From contig CM065383.1 in NCBI GenBank assembly GCA_033060915.1, positions 16,824,501-16,888,500 of the forward strand: a DNA stretch of 64,000 nucleotides. The letters are read 5' to 3'. The first letter of the stretch is position 1. Each line of letters starts with the position of its first letter. The translations under genes were made by a program, and so were the position numbers. This DNA is from Euryodendron excelsum. Taxonomy: Eukaryota; Streptophyta; Magnoliopsida; Ericales; Pentaphylacaceae. The notes beneath the pieces were generated by a model that made no database searches, was not told the DNA's origin, and saw only the letters and a list, made by a program, of their open reading frames with translations. Of this stretch, positions 47,342 through 58,699 are shown in pieces.

Positions 47342-48440
47342 TTCCCAAACATTTTTTTATTTATTAAAGAACCATGGTTGGCTTGACAACCGTCTCATTG
47401 TATATCTATCTCAGAATCTCTCTCTTCTTTAGTACATCGGAAATAAGCCACCGTAATTTTTCATTAACCAATATTTCTTCCTCTTTCATCAATCCTCCAT
47501 TTCATTCCTGTCACCATTAAGCCACCATAATATTGAGAAATGTTTTCTCAGGATAAAAAAGTATAGGCACCAAGATTCTTGATTATTACCATTCGCCCGT
47601 CTAAATCATCTTAAGAGAACCTGTATGCCCAACTTTAACTGAGATCCATAATCACACAATTACTTCGCAAGCAGTTCTCCACTTCATCCATTACTACAAG
47701 GATCAAATTGTGTCAGGAAGATTGTATAATACTGGAAAGACAAAGTCACTGGAAGTCGGTTCGAGGGAGGACCTCTTATCTCCATTCTAGTTGTGAATTC
47801 AGGTATTCTTTCTCAATATTAAGTTTTCAAGAATTTAATTTAATAAGAAAATAAAATTACTATCCTACTCGAAAAAAACATAAGCATGTCAAAGTGAATT
47901 CTGTATAGATTAACCTGAGTTCTAATTAGATCATATTGATCAATGCCTTGATTCAAACTCAACCCAACCCTCAATTCGAATGAAATTTTTAATTACACTT
48001 ATCACCCCTACACTTTATACCTTTTTTTAGTTTGGTCCCTCATATTTTAATTGGAGCAGTCACCCCCTCACAATTTTGGTCAACTTGCAATGTACCCCTT
48101 CTGTGATTTTCTTTTTGTGAGAGTTGACGAAGAACGCCCACGTGAGCTTCATGTGAGCCATTTCTATGGCATTTGGGGGATTTTGCTCCTATTCCAGCCC
48201 AAAGGCAGCCCTACCCTCACGTGTGGCCCACGTGATGCTATCAGATGCCCTAAATTGGCAAAACAATTGAGTCAATGCTCAATTGTGAAACGGAAATCAA
48301 AAGCTTTGTGGGATTAGGGCAGAATTAGAAAGCTTTGTTTCTCCATCAGCGTGAATCTACCATTTTCGGAGTGGAACCAGAGCAACATGGGAGGCACCAA
48401 CACATTTGGTGGAGGGAAATCGATAAATGGTTTGTTAACC
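47342..48440. other. Intergenic stretch, no gene recognised
   Basis: The open frame at 48051-48317 on the plus strand has no known motif. Sequence near 48000-48110 (CACCCCTACACTTTA and CCCCCTCACAATTTTGGTC) has the look of an old dispersed repeat. It ends where the truncated LTR at 48441 begins. Confidence 0.45.
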
Positions 48441-48680
48441 CTCTAATTTTCTTACTTGAATCAAGTTTTCTTAAAACATGATTATCAAGGATTTAGATAT
48501 TACTTTTCATGTCTTCATCACTCTTTTAAGTGCTTCATAATCTTACAAAACTTTATTACACTAACTACACTAATTATTAAAAGCATTGAATATATTTAAT
48601 TAAGAAAACATTTATAAATTAAAGTAAGTTATCATCAAAACTACATATAAAATTTCATATGAATAAACTTAGTGCTAACA
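48441..48680 (-). repeat. Truncated 3' LTR of the gag-only copia
   Basis: It aligns with the end of the LTR at 50382-52091 through TCAAGTTTTCTTAAAACATGATT, TTTAGATATTACTTT and ATATGAATAAACTTAG(T/A)GCTAACA. About 1.5 kb of the LTR is missing on its left. Confidence 0.8.
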
Positions 48681-49296
48681 ATCTCCTCATTTTTGTTGAT
48701 GACAACTTTTGATTGATTTACCTAATAAAATTACTTTAAGTAAAATAAATGTTTTTATAAATATTTTAAGTTTAATGGAGAAGTAATAAAATGAAAAGAT
48801 TTATAATCCAAACTCCCGCTCAACCAATGCATTTTATCTACAACTCATTTATAAAAGAATTCAACTAGAAGTTCATCATGACAATCAACATATTTCTCCC
48901 CCTTTGTTATCATAAAAAAAATAATCATGTATAAAATCGATAAAATTTCATAGAATATGAACACATATATATTTTTCTTTTGCAGTCTACAAAAATAACA
49001 TATGTTTATATATGAGAGACATATTCAATTCAAAACTAATCATACTTCATAAATTATTTTACCTTTACATTAATATCACAACATTTTATATTTCTACCCC
49101 TTTTAATATCAAGAAATACATGAGGTAACATGAGGTAAAATCATGTAAACATATATAAAAAACCAATCAAAATATGATCATGTAAATTCATACATATAAC
49201 TTTCAAAATAAATAATAATAATAAAATAAATACAAACACACACACACACACACATATATATATTTTAAAGTTTTCTTTTCACTATCATGTAACATC

Positions 49297-50327
49297 AACA
49301 GAGTAACATATCTCATCTTTTTCTTTTACCATTAAGCATAGGTTAGCAACTTCATCGTTATTATCATTTTCATTGGAGTTACTTTTTTTACTATCACTTT
49401 AAGATATCACCACATTTTTTTTTTTGCCTTCTTGCACATTGGACATTTGGACTTTATATGATCGGATTTCTTGCATTCATAGCATACAATGGAGTTTTTC
49501 TTTAAGAGAATTTCTCATTTTGCTTTTTCTTTCTTAGAAATGTTTTGAATTTTTTTATAATCATAGCAAACTCCTCATTTTCATTGCTACTTTCTTCATC
49601 ATCATAAATATCGTCATTTTTAATAGATGATTTCAAAGTAAGATCTTTCTTTCTTTTCCATTCATCTTCATCACCATTCATGGTAAGTTATGAGTCATGA
49701 GTAAACCCAAAAGCTCATCCATGGTAAGCTTTGTAAGGTTTTTGACTTCTTGTATGACAGTAACTTTCGGCTCCCAATACTGTGTAGACACCTAAGAATC
49801 TTTCTTACCAATTCAACATTAGCATAAGATTTGTTAAGAAATTTTAAAGCATTTATAATATCAGTGAATCTAGTAAATATATCAAAAATTGACTCAACAT
49901 TATCCATTTTAAATAATTCATATTTATGAACAAACATACTAATCTTAGATTTTTTGACTTGGTTGGTCTCTTCATGTGTGACTTCCAATTTATTCCACAT
50001 ATCTTTAGCCAATTTACAAGTAGATATAAGATTAAATTTATTTGCATCAAAAGCACAATAAAGAACATTCATAGCTCTGACATTTAATTGAATACTTTTC
50101 ATATCACTAGCATTTCATTCACTTTCTTCCTTAAGCACATTTTTTCATTCTACAATCTTAGTTAGTATACTAGAACTACTAATAATAACTTTTCATAACT
50201 CATAATCAGTAGCTTAAATATATATTCTCATTCTAGCTTTCTAATAGTTATAATTTGTGCCACTAAACAATGGTGGTCTATTAGTCGATTGACATTCAGC
50301 AAGGAAAGTACTAAAAATAGATGTCAT
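49297..50327 (-). pseudogene. copia gag (UBN2 domain and zinc knuckle), broken by stops
   Basis: An ATG at 50327 begins MTSIFSTF, followed by RPPLFSGTNYNY, the usual gag opening. There a TAG replaces the expected Trp codon, and a TAA replaces an expected Gln codon a few residues later. The next open part (50102-49695) has the UBN2 core MWNKLEVTHEETNQVKKSK and FTRFTDIINALK. A zinc knuckle CYECKKSDHIKSKC lies at about 49480-49437, beyond a frame break. The end is near 49297. Gag coats the RNA in virus-like particles, but this copy cannot make a full one. Confidence 0.85.
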
Positions 50328-50367
50328 AATTTACTCTAAGACGGTTAAGTCTACTATAAGAGCCTAA

Positions 50368-50379
50368 GCTCTAATACCA
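50368..50379 (-). promoter_or_regulatory. tRNA-iMet-type primer-binding site of the gag-only copia
   Basis: Minus-strand TGGTATTAGAGC, one base from the standard TGGTATCAGAGC, lies two bases from the LTR end ACTAACA. Confidence 0.85.
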
Positions 50380-50381
50380 AT

Positions 50382-52091
50382 TGTTAGTCCATGTAGAAAC
50401 CCAAGAGGGGGGTGAATTGGATTTAAACAATAATTCAACAAATGATTTTAGATTTAAAAATTTCTAACTAAATATCATAGCAAATATTAATTAACCAATA
50501 ATATGTTGTAAATAAATACAAGTAATTCAAACTATAAAGTGAAGGAGATAGACATAATAGAATACAACACCAAAATTTATCGTGGTTCAACTTCAACTCC
50601 AAAGTCTATGTCTACTCCCCAAGGCCCTTCCTTGAGATTTTCTCCACTATATGCAAATCGAATATTCAGCCACTAGCCTTTTAATCTAGGCACTAGTCCT
50701 CCTTTACAACTAGTTTTTTCACAGATGCTAGTCACACCCCTCCAACTAGTTTTTACATAGATGCTAGCCACACCCAACCTTTAACTATTTTTCCTATTTA
50801 GTCTCTTCCTTACAAGAAGAAAAAACAAGAATACAACCACTCTTACTTACAAAAAAATTCTCTTATAAATTGAATATGCCAACAAAGTTTTCAAAATATT
50901 ACAAGATAAAAGACAATTAAGCTCTTAAGGACTTTGTAGGATGAATATCACTTTGAAGCACAAAACTTGTTATTCTTGTTGCTCTCCTTGACTCCTCAAG
51001 TATATCTCTATTTATAGATAAAGAATGATTCTTGATTTGTAACTTCAAATCTCTTTCTAGCCGTTTGAGAAAGTATTTAAGATTTATTTCCGTTGAGTAA
51101 GTTGCTGTTAGATGGAATTTTAAATTTCAAATCAGATGTCTTTACTGTCACTTCGATTTTCTCCTTGATAACATTTGAATTTGAAAATGGCTATAAGAGA
51201 TGTTATAGACATGGAAGTCAGCTTTTTAGAACCTCAAGAATCAGGTCGATTCAATGGTTAGATCAAAGGTTATGATCAAATTATTCGAGCTGTCTCCCAA
51301 CTAGTATATTTGAATTTCTGCACAGCTATGTTAACTTGTATCAGCTTTTTCATACAGTCAACGTTCGAATTTGAAAATCTCTATAAGATATGAAATGTAG
51401 ATATGAACATTTTTTTTCCTTATCCTCAAGAATCAAAGCATTTGAATATCAAAGTCAAAAGATATGAGTGAAATATTCAAACTGTCTTCTAGCTATCAAT
51501 TTTAAATTTCTAGTACATTTAATCTTCTTTTACCTTGTGTTTCACCCAGATAGTATTTGAATTTCAAAATTCATATAACCTATCGAATGTATATATGGAT
51601 GCTAGTTTTTCATAGCTTTAAGAATCAGATCATTTGAACTTCTAAATCAAAAGATATGGTCAAATAATCATGACTGTCTCCAAGATGTCATATTTTGAAT
51701 TTCAAATCTACTAAGTCACCTTCCAACTTATTTATGTCTCACAAAACGTTCTTTTCATGAAAATTTCATAAAATACCATAATTAGACATTTGAGTATTTT
51801 TTTCAAAGCCCACAAGAATTAGGATCAATCCAACGGTTAGATAAAAAAGATATGGACAAACTACTATGGCTGTATCATAAAATATAATTTTATCAAATTT
51901 CAACCTTACAAAGAAATTATGTTCTCTAATTTTTTTTTCTTAAATCAAGTTTTCTTAAAACATGATTTTCAAATATTTAGATATTACTTTCTAAGTCTTA
52001 ATTAGTTTTTCAAGTGCTTCATAATTCTGCAAAAATTTTATTACACCAAAACCACATATAAAATTTTATATGAATAAACTTAGAGCTAACA
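50382..52091 (-). repeat. 5' LTR of the gag-only copia
   Basis: 1,710 bp from TGTTAGTCCATG to GAGCTAACA on the plus strand. A minus-strand TATA box (TCTATAAATAGAG) near 51010 lies after CAAACGGCTAG near 51060, the same order as in the solo LTR at 6663-8460. It contains several diverged repeats of a TTTGAATTTxxAAATC-like word. Confidence 0.8.
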
Positions 52092-52722
52092 ATACTAGGT
52101 TTAGGATCAAACACTTACCATTGCACCAAAAGCAATTGTTGTTAGTCAAGGCACAACTTTATTTCCTTATACCTAAGCAACGTAGAGCCCTGCACTAAGT
52201 GACAAGTGTGCATGGGAGTATGCGCCATATAAGCGTCACGGGTTGGACAGTCACGTACTTCATGTGAATCTCCCATAAGATTCAAGCGAGTTAAAGGTTG
52301 ATTATTGACCCTCATAAAGTCAACAGAGTTAACATAATACCTTGTGAAATCATCAATTTCCTGGACAACTTAATCGTTCTTAGCCAAAATTTTTCTTTAT
52401 TCATTAAAACTCTATTTCCATTTAGTTATTAGTTAAACAAACTCTTCAAACAAAATCATTTTTCTTTTCTCTTTTTCAAGTTGTTCTTGTGAGCTTTAGA
52501 CCGTTTAGAGTGAGATTCTTTATATACCAACTGTTTTTGTTTTTGTTGTGGATTGACCTCAGACTTTATCTAGTTATTACTGTATCATGACCGTACACTT
52601 GCGATTCTTATAACACGTTTCTGAAGCGATCACCTAACCCTATTTTTTAAGACTTTAGCCATCTTTGGTCATTGACGTCACAACCATGCTAATAACCAAA
52701 CGACTACTTGCCTTATCCCTTA
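52092..52722. other. Intergenic stretch between two copia elements
   Basis: No gene is seen. A minus-strand GGTGCAATGGTAAGTG near 52125 resembles a tRNA A box, but no matching B box was found. It ends in CCTTA, the target duplication of the next element. Confidence 0.4.
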
Positions 52723-52989
52723 TGTTAGAATGGTAAAGAAAATAGAGAAGGAGATGATGAGAGAAAGGATTGTATTAGATGTAATCTTTTGTATAAGATG
52801 TAGTAAAGAATACAATGAAATCTAGACCTATATATAGGAGAAATCTGCCATGGAATCAATGACAACAAGCCTAACTATTGCCTAACTTGCCTAACAAACA
52901 TGCCTAATAAAAAACCTAACCATGGACTACACCTAACATGAAAATATGCTGTGACTATAATGTTTTCACATTATGTATATACATTAACA
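52723..52989 (-). repeat. 3' LTR of the split copia element
   Basis: 267 bp, TGTTAGAATGG to TACATTAACA on the plus strand, with a symmetrical CCTATATATAGG near 52827. The pol reading frame runs into it and stops at 52955. Confidence 0.95.
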
Positions 52990-55900
52990 ACCCCCCGCAA
53001 ACTTGAGATGGTAAGGTGGAGACCAAATTGAGTTTGATAATCAGATCATGAAACTGCCCTGGAGGATGCGACTTGGCGAAGATGTCAGCAGTTTGATCAG
53101 CAGAAGTCACAGAGAGAAGATGAACTGTACCACACAAAACATGCTGACGAATAAAATGACAATCAATCTCAATATGCTTAGTACGATCATGAAACACATC
53201 ATTATGAGCGATCATAATCACACTACGATTGTCACAAAGGAGAATAGTAGCACCAGAATGAGAAACACCCATGTCTTGAAGCAGCCACCGAAGCCAGAGA
53301 AGTTCTTGAGTAGTATCAGCTAACGTACGGTATTCAGCTTCAGTGCTAGAGAGAGCGGTAAGAGTCTGTTTCTTACTACGCCAAGAGATCAGAGAATCAC
53401 CAAGGAAGAAGCAGAATCCTGTGGTAGAACAACGATCAGTAGGGTCACCAGCCCAATCAGCATCAAAATAAGCATGGAGCTGTAGAGAGGAGTGACGAGA
53501 GTAATACAAACCATGGAAGAGAGTGCCCTTAACATAACGTAGAATGCGAAGAATAGCAGCATAGTGAGTAGAGCGAGGTGATGACAGAAATTGACTGACA
53601 AGGTGAACAGCATGAGCAATATCAGGACGAGTAACAGTAAGATAGACAAGACTGCCAACAAGTTGCCGATAAAGAGTAGTGTTAGGTAGAAGTTCACCAT
53701 CTAGAGGAGTAAGACGCACATTAGCTTCCAAAGGTGTGGAAGCAGTCTTACTATCAGTGAGACCAGCACGAGCAAGAAAATCTGAGGCATACTTGACTTG
53801 AGAGAGAGAGTAACTAATAGAAGCAGAAGATATCTCAAGACCAAGGAAATAACTGAGAGGACCAAGATCTTTCATTTCAAATTTTTGGCTAAGGAAATTC
53901 TTAAGCTCAGAAATACCATCCACATCATCTCTAGTTAGAATCATATCATCCACATAGAGAAGTAAGAGAACAGTGCCATGTTGAGTTTTGTGAACAAAGA
54001 GAGCAGAATCATAAGCACTAGAGGAGAAACCAAGTTCACTAATAGTGGAACTGAATTTGGCATACCAGGCACGAGGAGCTTGTTTAAGACCATATAGAGC
54101 ACGACGAAGTTTGCAGACCTGATGTGGAGAGTGAGAAGAACCAGGAGGAGGCTGCATATAGACTTCTTCAGAGAGATCGCTGTTAAGAAAGGCATTTTTG
54201 ACATTCATCTGATACAAGGGCCATTGTCGAACAGCAACAACAGCAATGAGACTCCGAACAGAAGTGAGACGAGCAACAGGAGCAAAGGTCTCCTCATAGT
54301 CAATGCCATATTCTTGAGTAAATCCTTTGGCAACTAAACGAGCTTTGTAACGTTCCACAGAACCATCAGAACGAGTTTTGATCTTATAGACCCATCTACA
54401 GGCAATCACAGATTTACCAAGAGGAAGCTCAACCAAGTCCCAAGTGTGAGTCTTGGAAAGAGCCTGTAATTCATCATTCATAGCTTGCTGCCAAAGAGGG
54501 TTAGAACTGGCCTCGTGATAGGAGCAAGGCTCGTGATGAGCAAGAATAGTAGAGAAACAATGATAATCACGGAGGTGAATAGGAGTCTCTCTTACCCAAG
54601 TAGAACGCCTGACGGTGGGCTCAGTGGATGAAGAGGGCAGAGATGGATCAGACAAAGGAGAGCTAGCAGGAGGAGCAGGATCAGCAGACAGGGACTCCTT
54701 GGGATAGACTGTAATAGGCTGCACAGTAGGTGGGACATCAGCATCCTCAGGAAAGAGCTCAATAGTAGCATCAGTGAAGTAAGGAGTGGAAGACGAAGAT
54801 AAATGAAAAAAGAATAAGGAGGAAAATGTTTTATGTTCCCAAAAGACAACATGACGAGAGACACGAAGACGTTTAGACAGGGGATCCCAACAATGATAAC
54901 CTTTGTGCTCAATCCCGTAGCCTAAGAAGCAACAGAGACGAGCGCGAGGCTCCAACTTGGAACGCTCATGAGGCTGAAGTAAGACAAAGCATGCACATCC
55001 AAAAACACGAAGAGAATGATAATCAGGAGGAGCACCATACAGACGCTCATAAGGAGTGAGATTACCGAGAGGAGCTGAAGGAACACGGTTAATAGTGTAA
55101 GCAACAGTAAGAGCAGCTTCACCCCAAAACTGTTCAGGACAAGAGGCAGAGATAAGAAGAGCACGGGTTATATCAAGGAGATGACGATATTTGCGTTCAG
55201 CACAACCATTTTATTGTGATGTACCAGGACAAGAGCGATGAGGGATGGTCCCATGCTCACGAAGAAAGACAAGAAAAGAGTGGTCACAATATTCTTGAGC
55301 ATTGTCAGACCGAAAGATCTTGATGTCACGAGAAAATTGTGTTTTGACCATTCGAGCAAAATCATAATAAGTTTGTTGAAATTGAGATCGATTTTGCAAG
55401 AGATAAATCTAAGTATATCTAGAAAAATCATCAACAAATATAACAAAATACTTGGATCCTCCCATAGTAGAAGTGGGGGAAGGACCCCAAACATCAGAGT
55501 GGACTAAATCAAAAGGTGCTAAGGAAAGAGAAGTACTGTTATTAAAAGATAAAGCTGGTTGTTTAGCAAGTTGACAAGATTGACAATCAAGGTGTTTATT
55601 AGGGACAGATCCTAAAACACCTTGAGACAAAAGAAAACGTAAACGACCCATAGAAACATGACCTAAACGGGAATGCCAGATATCAAGAGAGGAGTTGGGA
55701 GCAGATGAAGCAACAGTAGAGATGACAACAGCAGTCTGTGTGGGCAGATGAAGGTGAAGGAGTTGAAATAGTCGACCGTATTTACAGCCTATCCCAAGAG
55801 TCTGTACCGTCTTTGGATCCTGCACAACACAACCAGTAGAGGAGAAAATGACAGTGAGACCAAGATCACATAATTGACTGACAGAGATAAGATTCAGTGT

Positions 55901-56421
55901 GAGTTTAGGGATATAATAAGTCTGAGGAAGTGTAAGGTTGGAAGTGGAGACATGACCAATGTGATCAATAGTCATAGGTGAGCCATCAGCAGTATAAATG
56001 ACAGGAAGAGCAAAAATAGAAGATTGAGAAGAAAAGACAAACAAATCAGAAGTCATATGATTACTACACCTAGAATCAAAGAACCACGAAGAAATACCTG
56101 AAGTGGCAAACAGAGCAGTAGAGGGTGGATTACCAGAGGTAGTCATGAACTGCTGAAAAAGTGTATAGAGATCACTGAGACTGACCATCGAGGAAGAAGA
56201 GGGAATATCAGAATCCGTAGTAGTAGCAACTGTAGCCTTAGGGCGAAAGTCTCGACGATTAGGATTTTTAGAACAGTCACTACGATAGTGACCAGGACCA
56301 CGCCGATGACAATGTTGGCAGATTCGAACAGGACAAGTAAGGAGACGATGATTAGTAGCATGGCAAAACGTACATTCATCGTTTCGAGAGGGCAGAGTGA
56401 AAGATGTCCCAGTAGATTGAC
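52955..56421 (-). pseudogene. copia gag end and pol (zinc knuckles, protease, integrase, RT, RNase H) with two stops
   Basis: The frame is open at the gypsy LTR junction (56421) and stays in one phase to 52955. It shows two Cys/His knuckles (CTFCHATNHRLLTC and a CQHC...H...C variant), a protease-like DSRCSNHMTS (usual DSG altered to DSR), WHSRLGHVS...CQSC, integrase Asp residues in VDDFSRYT and RSDNAQEY, RT, and RNase H ending ADIFAK. Stops occur at 55409-55411 (TAG where Trp is usual) and 55211-55213 (TAA inside the QQNG motif before the catalytic Glu). RT motif A reads YQMNVKNAFLN, so the catalytic Asp is Asn. Motif C LYVDDMIL is intact. The last codons cross the polypurine tract and end 35 bases inside the 3' LTR. 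The protein would be inactive in protease and RT even without the stops. Confidence 0.92.
52991..53000 (-). promoter_or_regulatory. Polypurine tract of the split copia element
   Basis: Minus-strand TTGCGGGGGG followed by the LTR start TGTTAATG. It overlaps the end of the pol frame. Confidence 0.8.
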
Positions 56422-56654
56422 TGTAAGCACCCCATTTTTGACCGCTCGGCAGTCTACACTCCGTCCAGACTTGTTTTCAAGTCATTTTGGGCATATTCTA
56501 ATCGAAACTAATTCTCTAGGTCCAAATTCCGTCTTTCCATCGCTTCGCGGGCCTGTCAGGCCTAAATAGAGGCAAAATGACCAAAATGCCCTTAGGGGCA
56601 TTGTCCTTTCTTATTCCAATTCCAATCCCTCTCTCGAGACAGTTTCTTCCTCGA

Positions 56655-57180
56655 AATGGTCCGAGTAGCAAAACTACTCACAAAACCGTTAGAGTAGCGG
56701 AAATACTCACAAAACCGTTAGAGTAGCGGAAGTACTCATAAAACCGTTAGAGTGGCGGAAACACTCACAATCCAGGCACGTCTCTTCGGAGACAGTAAGA
56801 CCCCCTTCTAATCCCTCTCTCGAGACAGTTTATTCCTCGGGACGGTCCCAATCCAGGCACGTCTCTTCGGAGACGATAAGACCCCTTTCCAATCCCTCTT
56901 TCGAGACAGTTTATTCCTCGAGACGGTCCGAGTAGCAAAACTACTCACAGAACCGTTAGAGTAGCGGAAATACTCACAAATCATCAACCCCGTCCGAGTA
57001 GCGGAAATACTCACAAATCATCAACCCTTTCCGAGTAGCGGAAATACTCCCAAATCATCAACCCTGTCCGAGTAGTGGAAATACTCAACCCCGTCCGAGT
57101 AGCAGAAATACTCACAAATCATCAACTCCGTCCGAGTAACGGAAATACTCACACCGTTAGAGTGGCGGAAACACTCAAAA
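56655..57180. repeat. Tandem GAGTAGCGGAAATACTCACAAA repeats in U3
   Basis: Around a dozen units of 28-40 bp share GAGTAGCGGAAATACTCA with either AAACCGTTA or AATCATCAACCC(C/T)GTCC linkers. GAGTA and TACTC make each unit a short inverted repeat. The array lies upstream of the TATA box, as enhancer arrays do, and that role is an inference. Confidence 0.85.
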
Positions 57181-58083
57181 CCTAGGTCAACACCCGTGTC
57201 TGTTAGCTCACTTCGGTGAAAAATGACCAGACTACCCTTAGGACCTTTTCCGAGACTTTCCGGTCAAGATGACCATTTTACCCCTAAGCATTCGAATGCC
57301 CCGGGAACCACACCGGCTCTGGGTATCAAATCGGTAACCTTCTAAGAATACTTTTTATAGTGTTCTCGATCTTCCTTTACCTTTCCGGATCATTCCGAGT
57401 CAAGTCCGGCCAACCCTTTACAAAATGACCATTTTGCCCCTAGAGGGCCGGTCTCCTTCTTCGACCACACCGGCTCTGGGTATCAAACCGGTAATGTCCC
57501 GAGAATACTTTTTATAGTGTTCTCGACCTTCCTTTACCCTTCCGGACCATTCCGAGTCAATTCCGGCAAACCCGGCACAAAATGACCGTTTTACCCCTTG
57601 TGGGCCGGTCTCCTTTTCCGACCACGCCGGCTCTGGGAATCAAACTAGCAACCTCCGGAAATATTCTGAATAATGTTTTCAGATCCCAAGTCTTCTTCCG
57701 GGACAATCTGAGTTTGTCCAGACAGTTTCCCGGTCCGAGCGACCGTTTTACCCCTAAAGGCCCGGTCAACCTTTCTGACACATCTTATCCTCACTTTTCA
57801 AGTCAAATACCTCCAGAACACTATTTTAAGTGTTCCTGCTTCTTTCCAGCCTTTCGGGTCATTTCCGGCTCCTCCAAATCATTCCCGGACTTTTCGGAGT
57901 CACTCCTAGTGAAGCTAGGCTAAAAATTGCATGGTAGTCACTAGTACAGGCGCCTAAATCTAGTCAAAGATACATTGCTTGCCAACTTATAAAGTTTCCT
58001 AAGTGGGTGGCGCCACTCCTAGTGGCGCCAAGAGAAATTTTGCCCTAGCGCCACTGCAACAGGCGCTAGGTTTGTCATCCCTC

Positions 58084-58090
58084 TATAAAT
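58084..58090 (+). promoter_or_regulatory. TATA box of the giant gypsy LTR
   Basis: TATAAAT in CTCTATAAATACAGAGCC. The same sequence on the opposite strand occurs in the other two giant LTRs that contain U3 (near 9705 and 13090). Confidence 0.7.
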
Positions 58091-58699
58091 ACAGAGCCTC
58101 ATTCAACGTGAAAGGGGTCTGCAAACTTAACCTAAGAATCCTATATTTCGATATACAGAGCTCGAGCATCTCCTAAACCCCAGCCTCCCTAGGTTTTCCA
58201 AACCCTAACCACTATACACAAACCCTAGCCTCCTATACACTCATACACTCCCCCATACACTCATACACTAGCCTTCAACCATCCTTTGAAGACTTGAAGA
58301 GTTGTCATCCAAAGCTTGAAGACAACTCTTGAAGGCTGAAGGTGAAGATCAAGACAAAAACCGAAGACCGAAGACAGCGCGGCGCGCAAAATAAAGAAGA
58401 CATACAGTAGGTTTTCTCTTTAATTTTCTGCACTTCCCCCCTCTCTCTTCTCTCTCCAACCCACTTGGGTTTTCTCTATTTTAATCCCCCATCTCTTTCC
58501 CCCCCTTTCTTTGCATGCTTGAAACAAGGGGATTCCCGGTCCTTGTGTAGGATTGGACTATTGGAGAGTCACCGTGTCGGGGGCTTTCTTCTAGTCTAAC
58601 CAAAGACCACGTGGGTCCGGCCCCCTTGATTATGTGGTGAAGCCTTAACCTTGTATGTTCACGACCCCAAATTGCATTGTGCATATCATAATCTTGCAT

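Larger units (their letters stand above)
48441..52091 (-). mobile_element. Gag-only Ty1/copia derivative (SIRE-like), pol missing
   Basis: On the minus strand the order is 5' LTR (52091-50382), primer-binding site, gag remnant, about 600 bp of AT-rich noncoding sequence, GAGGAGAT polypurine tract and a truncated 3' LTR (48680-48441). No protease, integrase, RT or RNase H is present. The LTR end with CCAATTCACCCCCC and CTCTTGGGTT, and the gag wording, are SIRE/Maximus-like (inference). The left LTR keeps only about 240 bp and has about 80 bp of AT-rich sequence absent from the other copy. No target duplication can be checked because that LTR's outer end is lost. Confidence 0.8.

Noticed and set aside
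52100..52140. tRNA or SINE A box (GGTGCAATGGTAAGTG on the minus strand)
   Set aside because: No B box at a suitable distance and no cloverleaf could be formed.
53048..56569. Leu/Ser-rich frames on both strands over the split copia pol
   Set aside because: They are out-of-phase shadows of the real pol frame.
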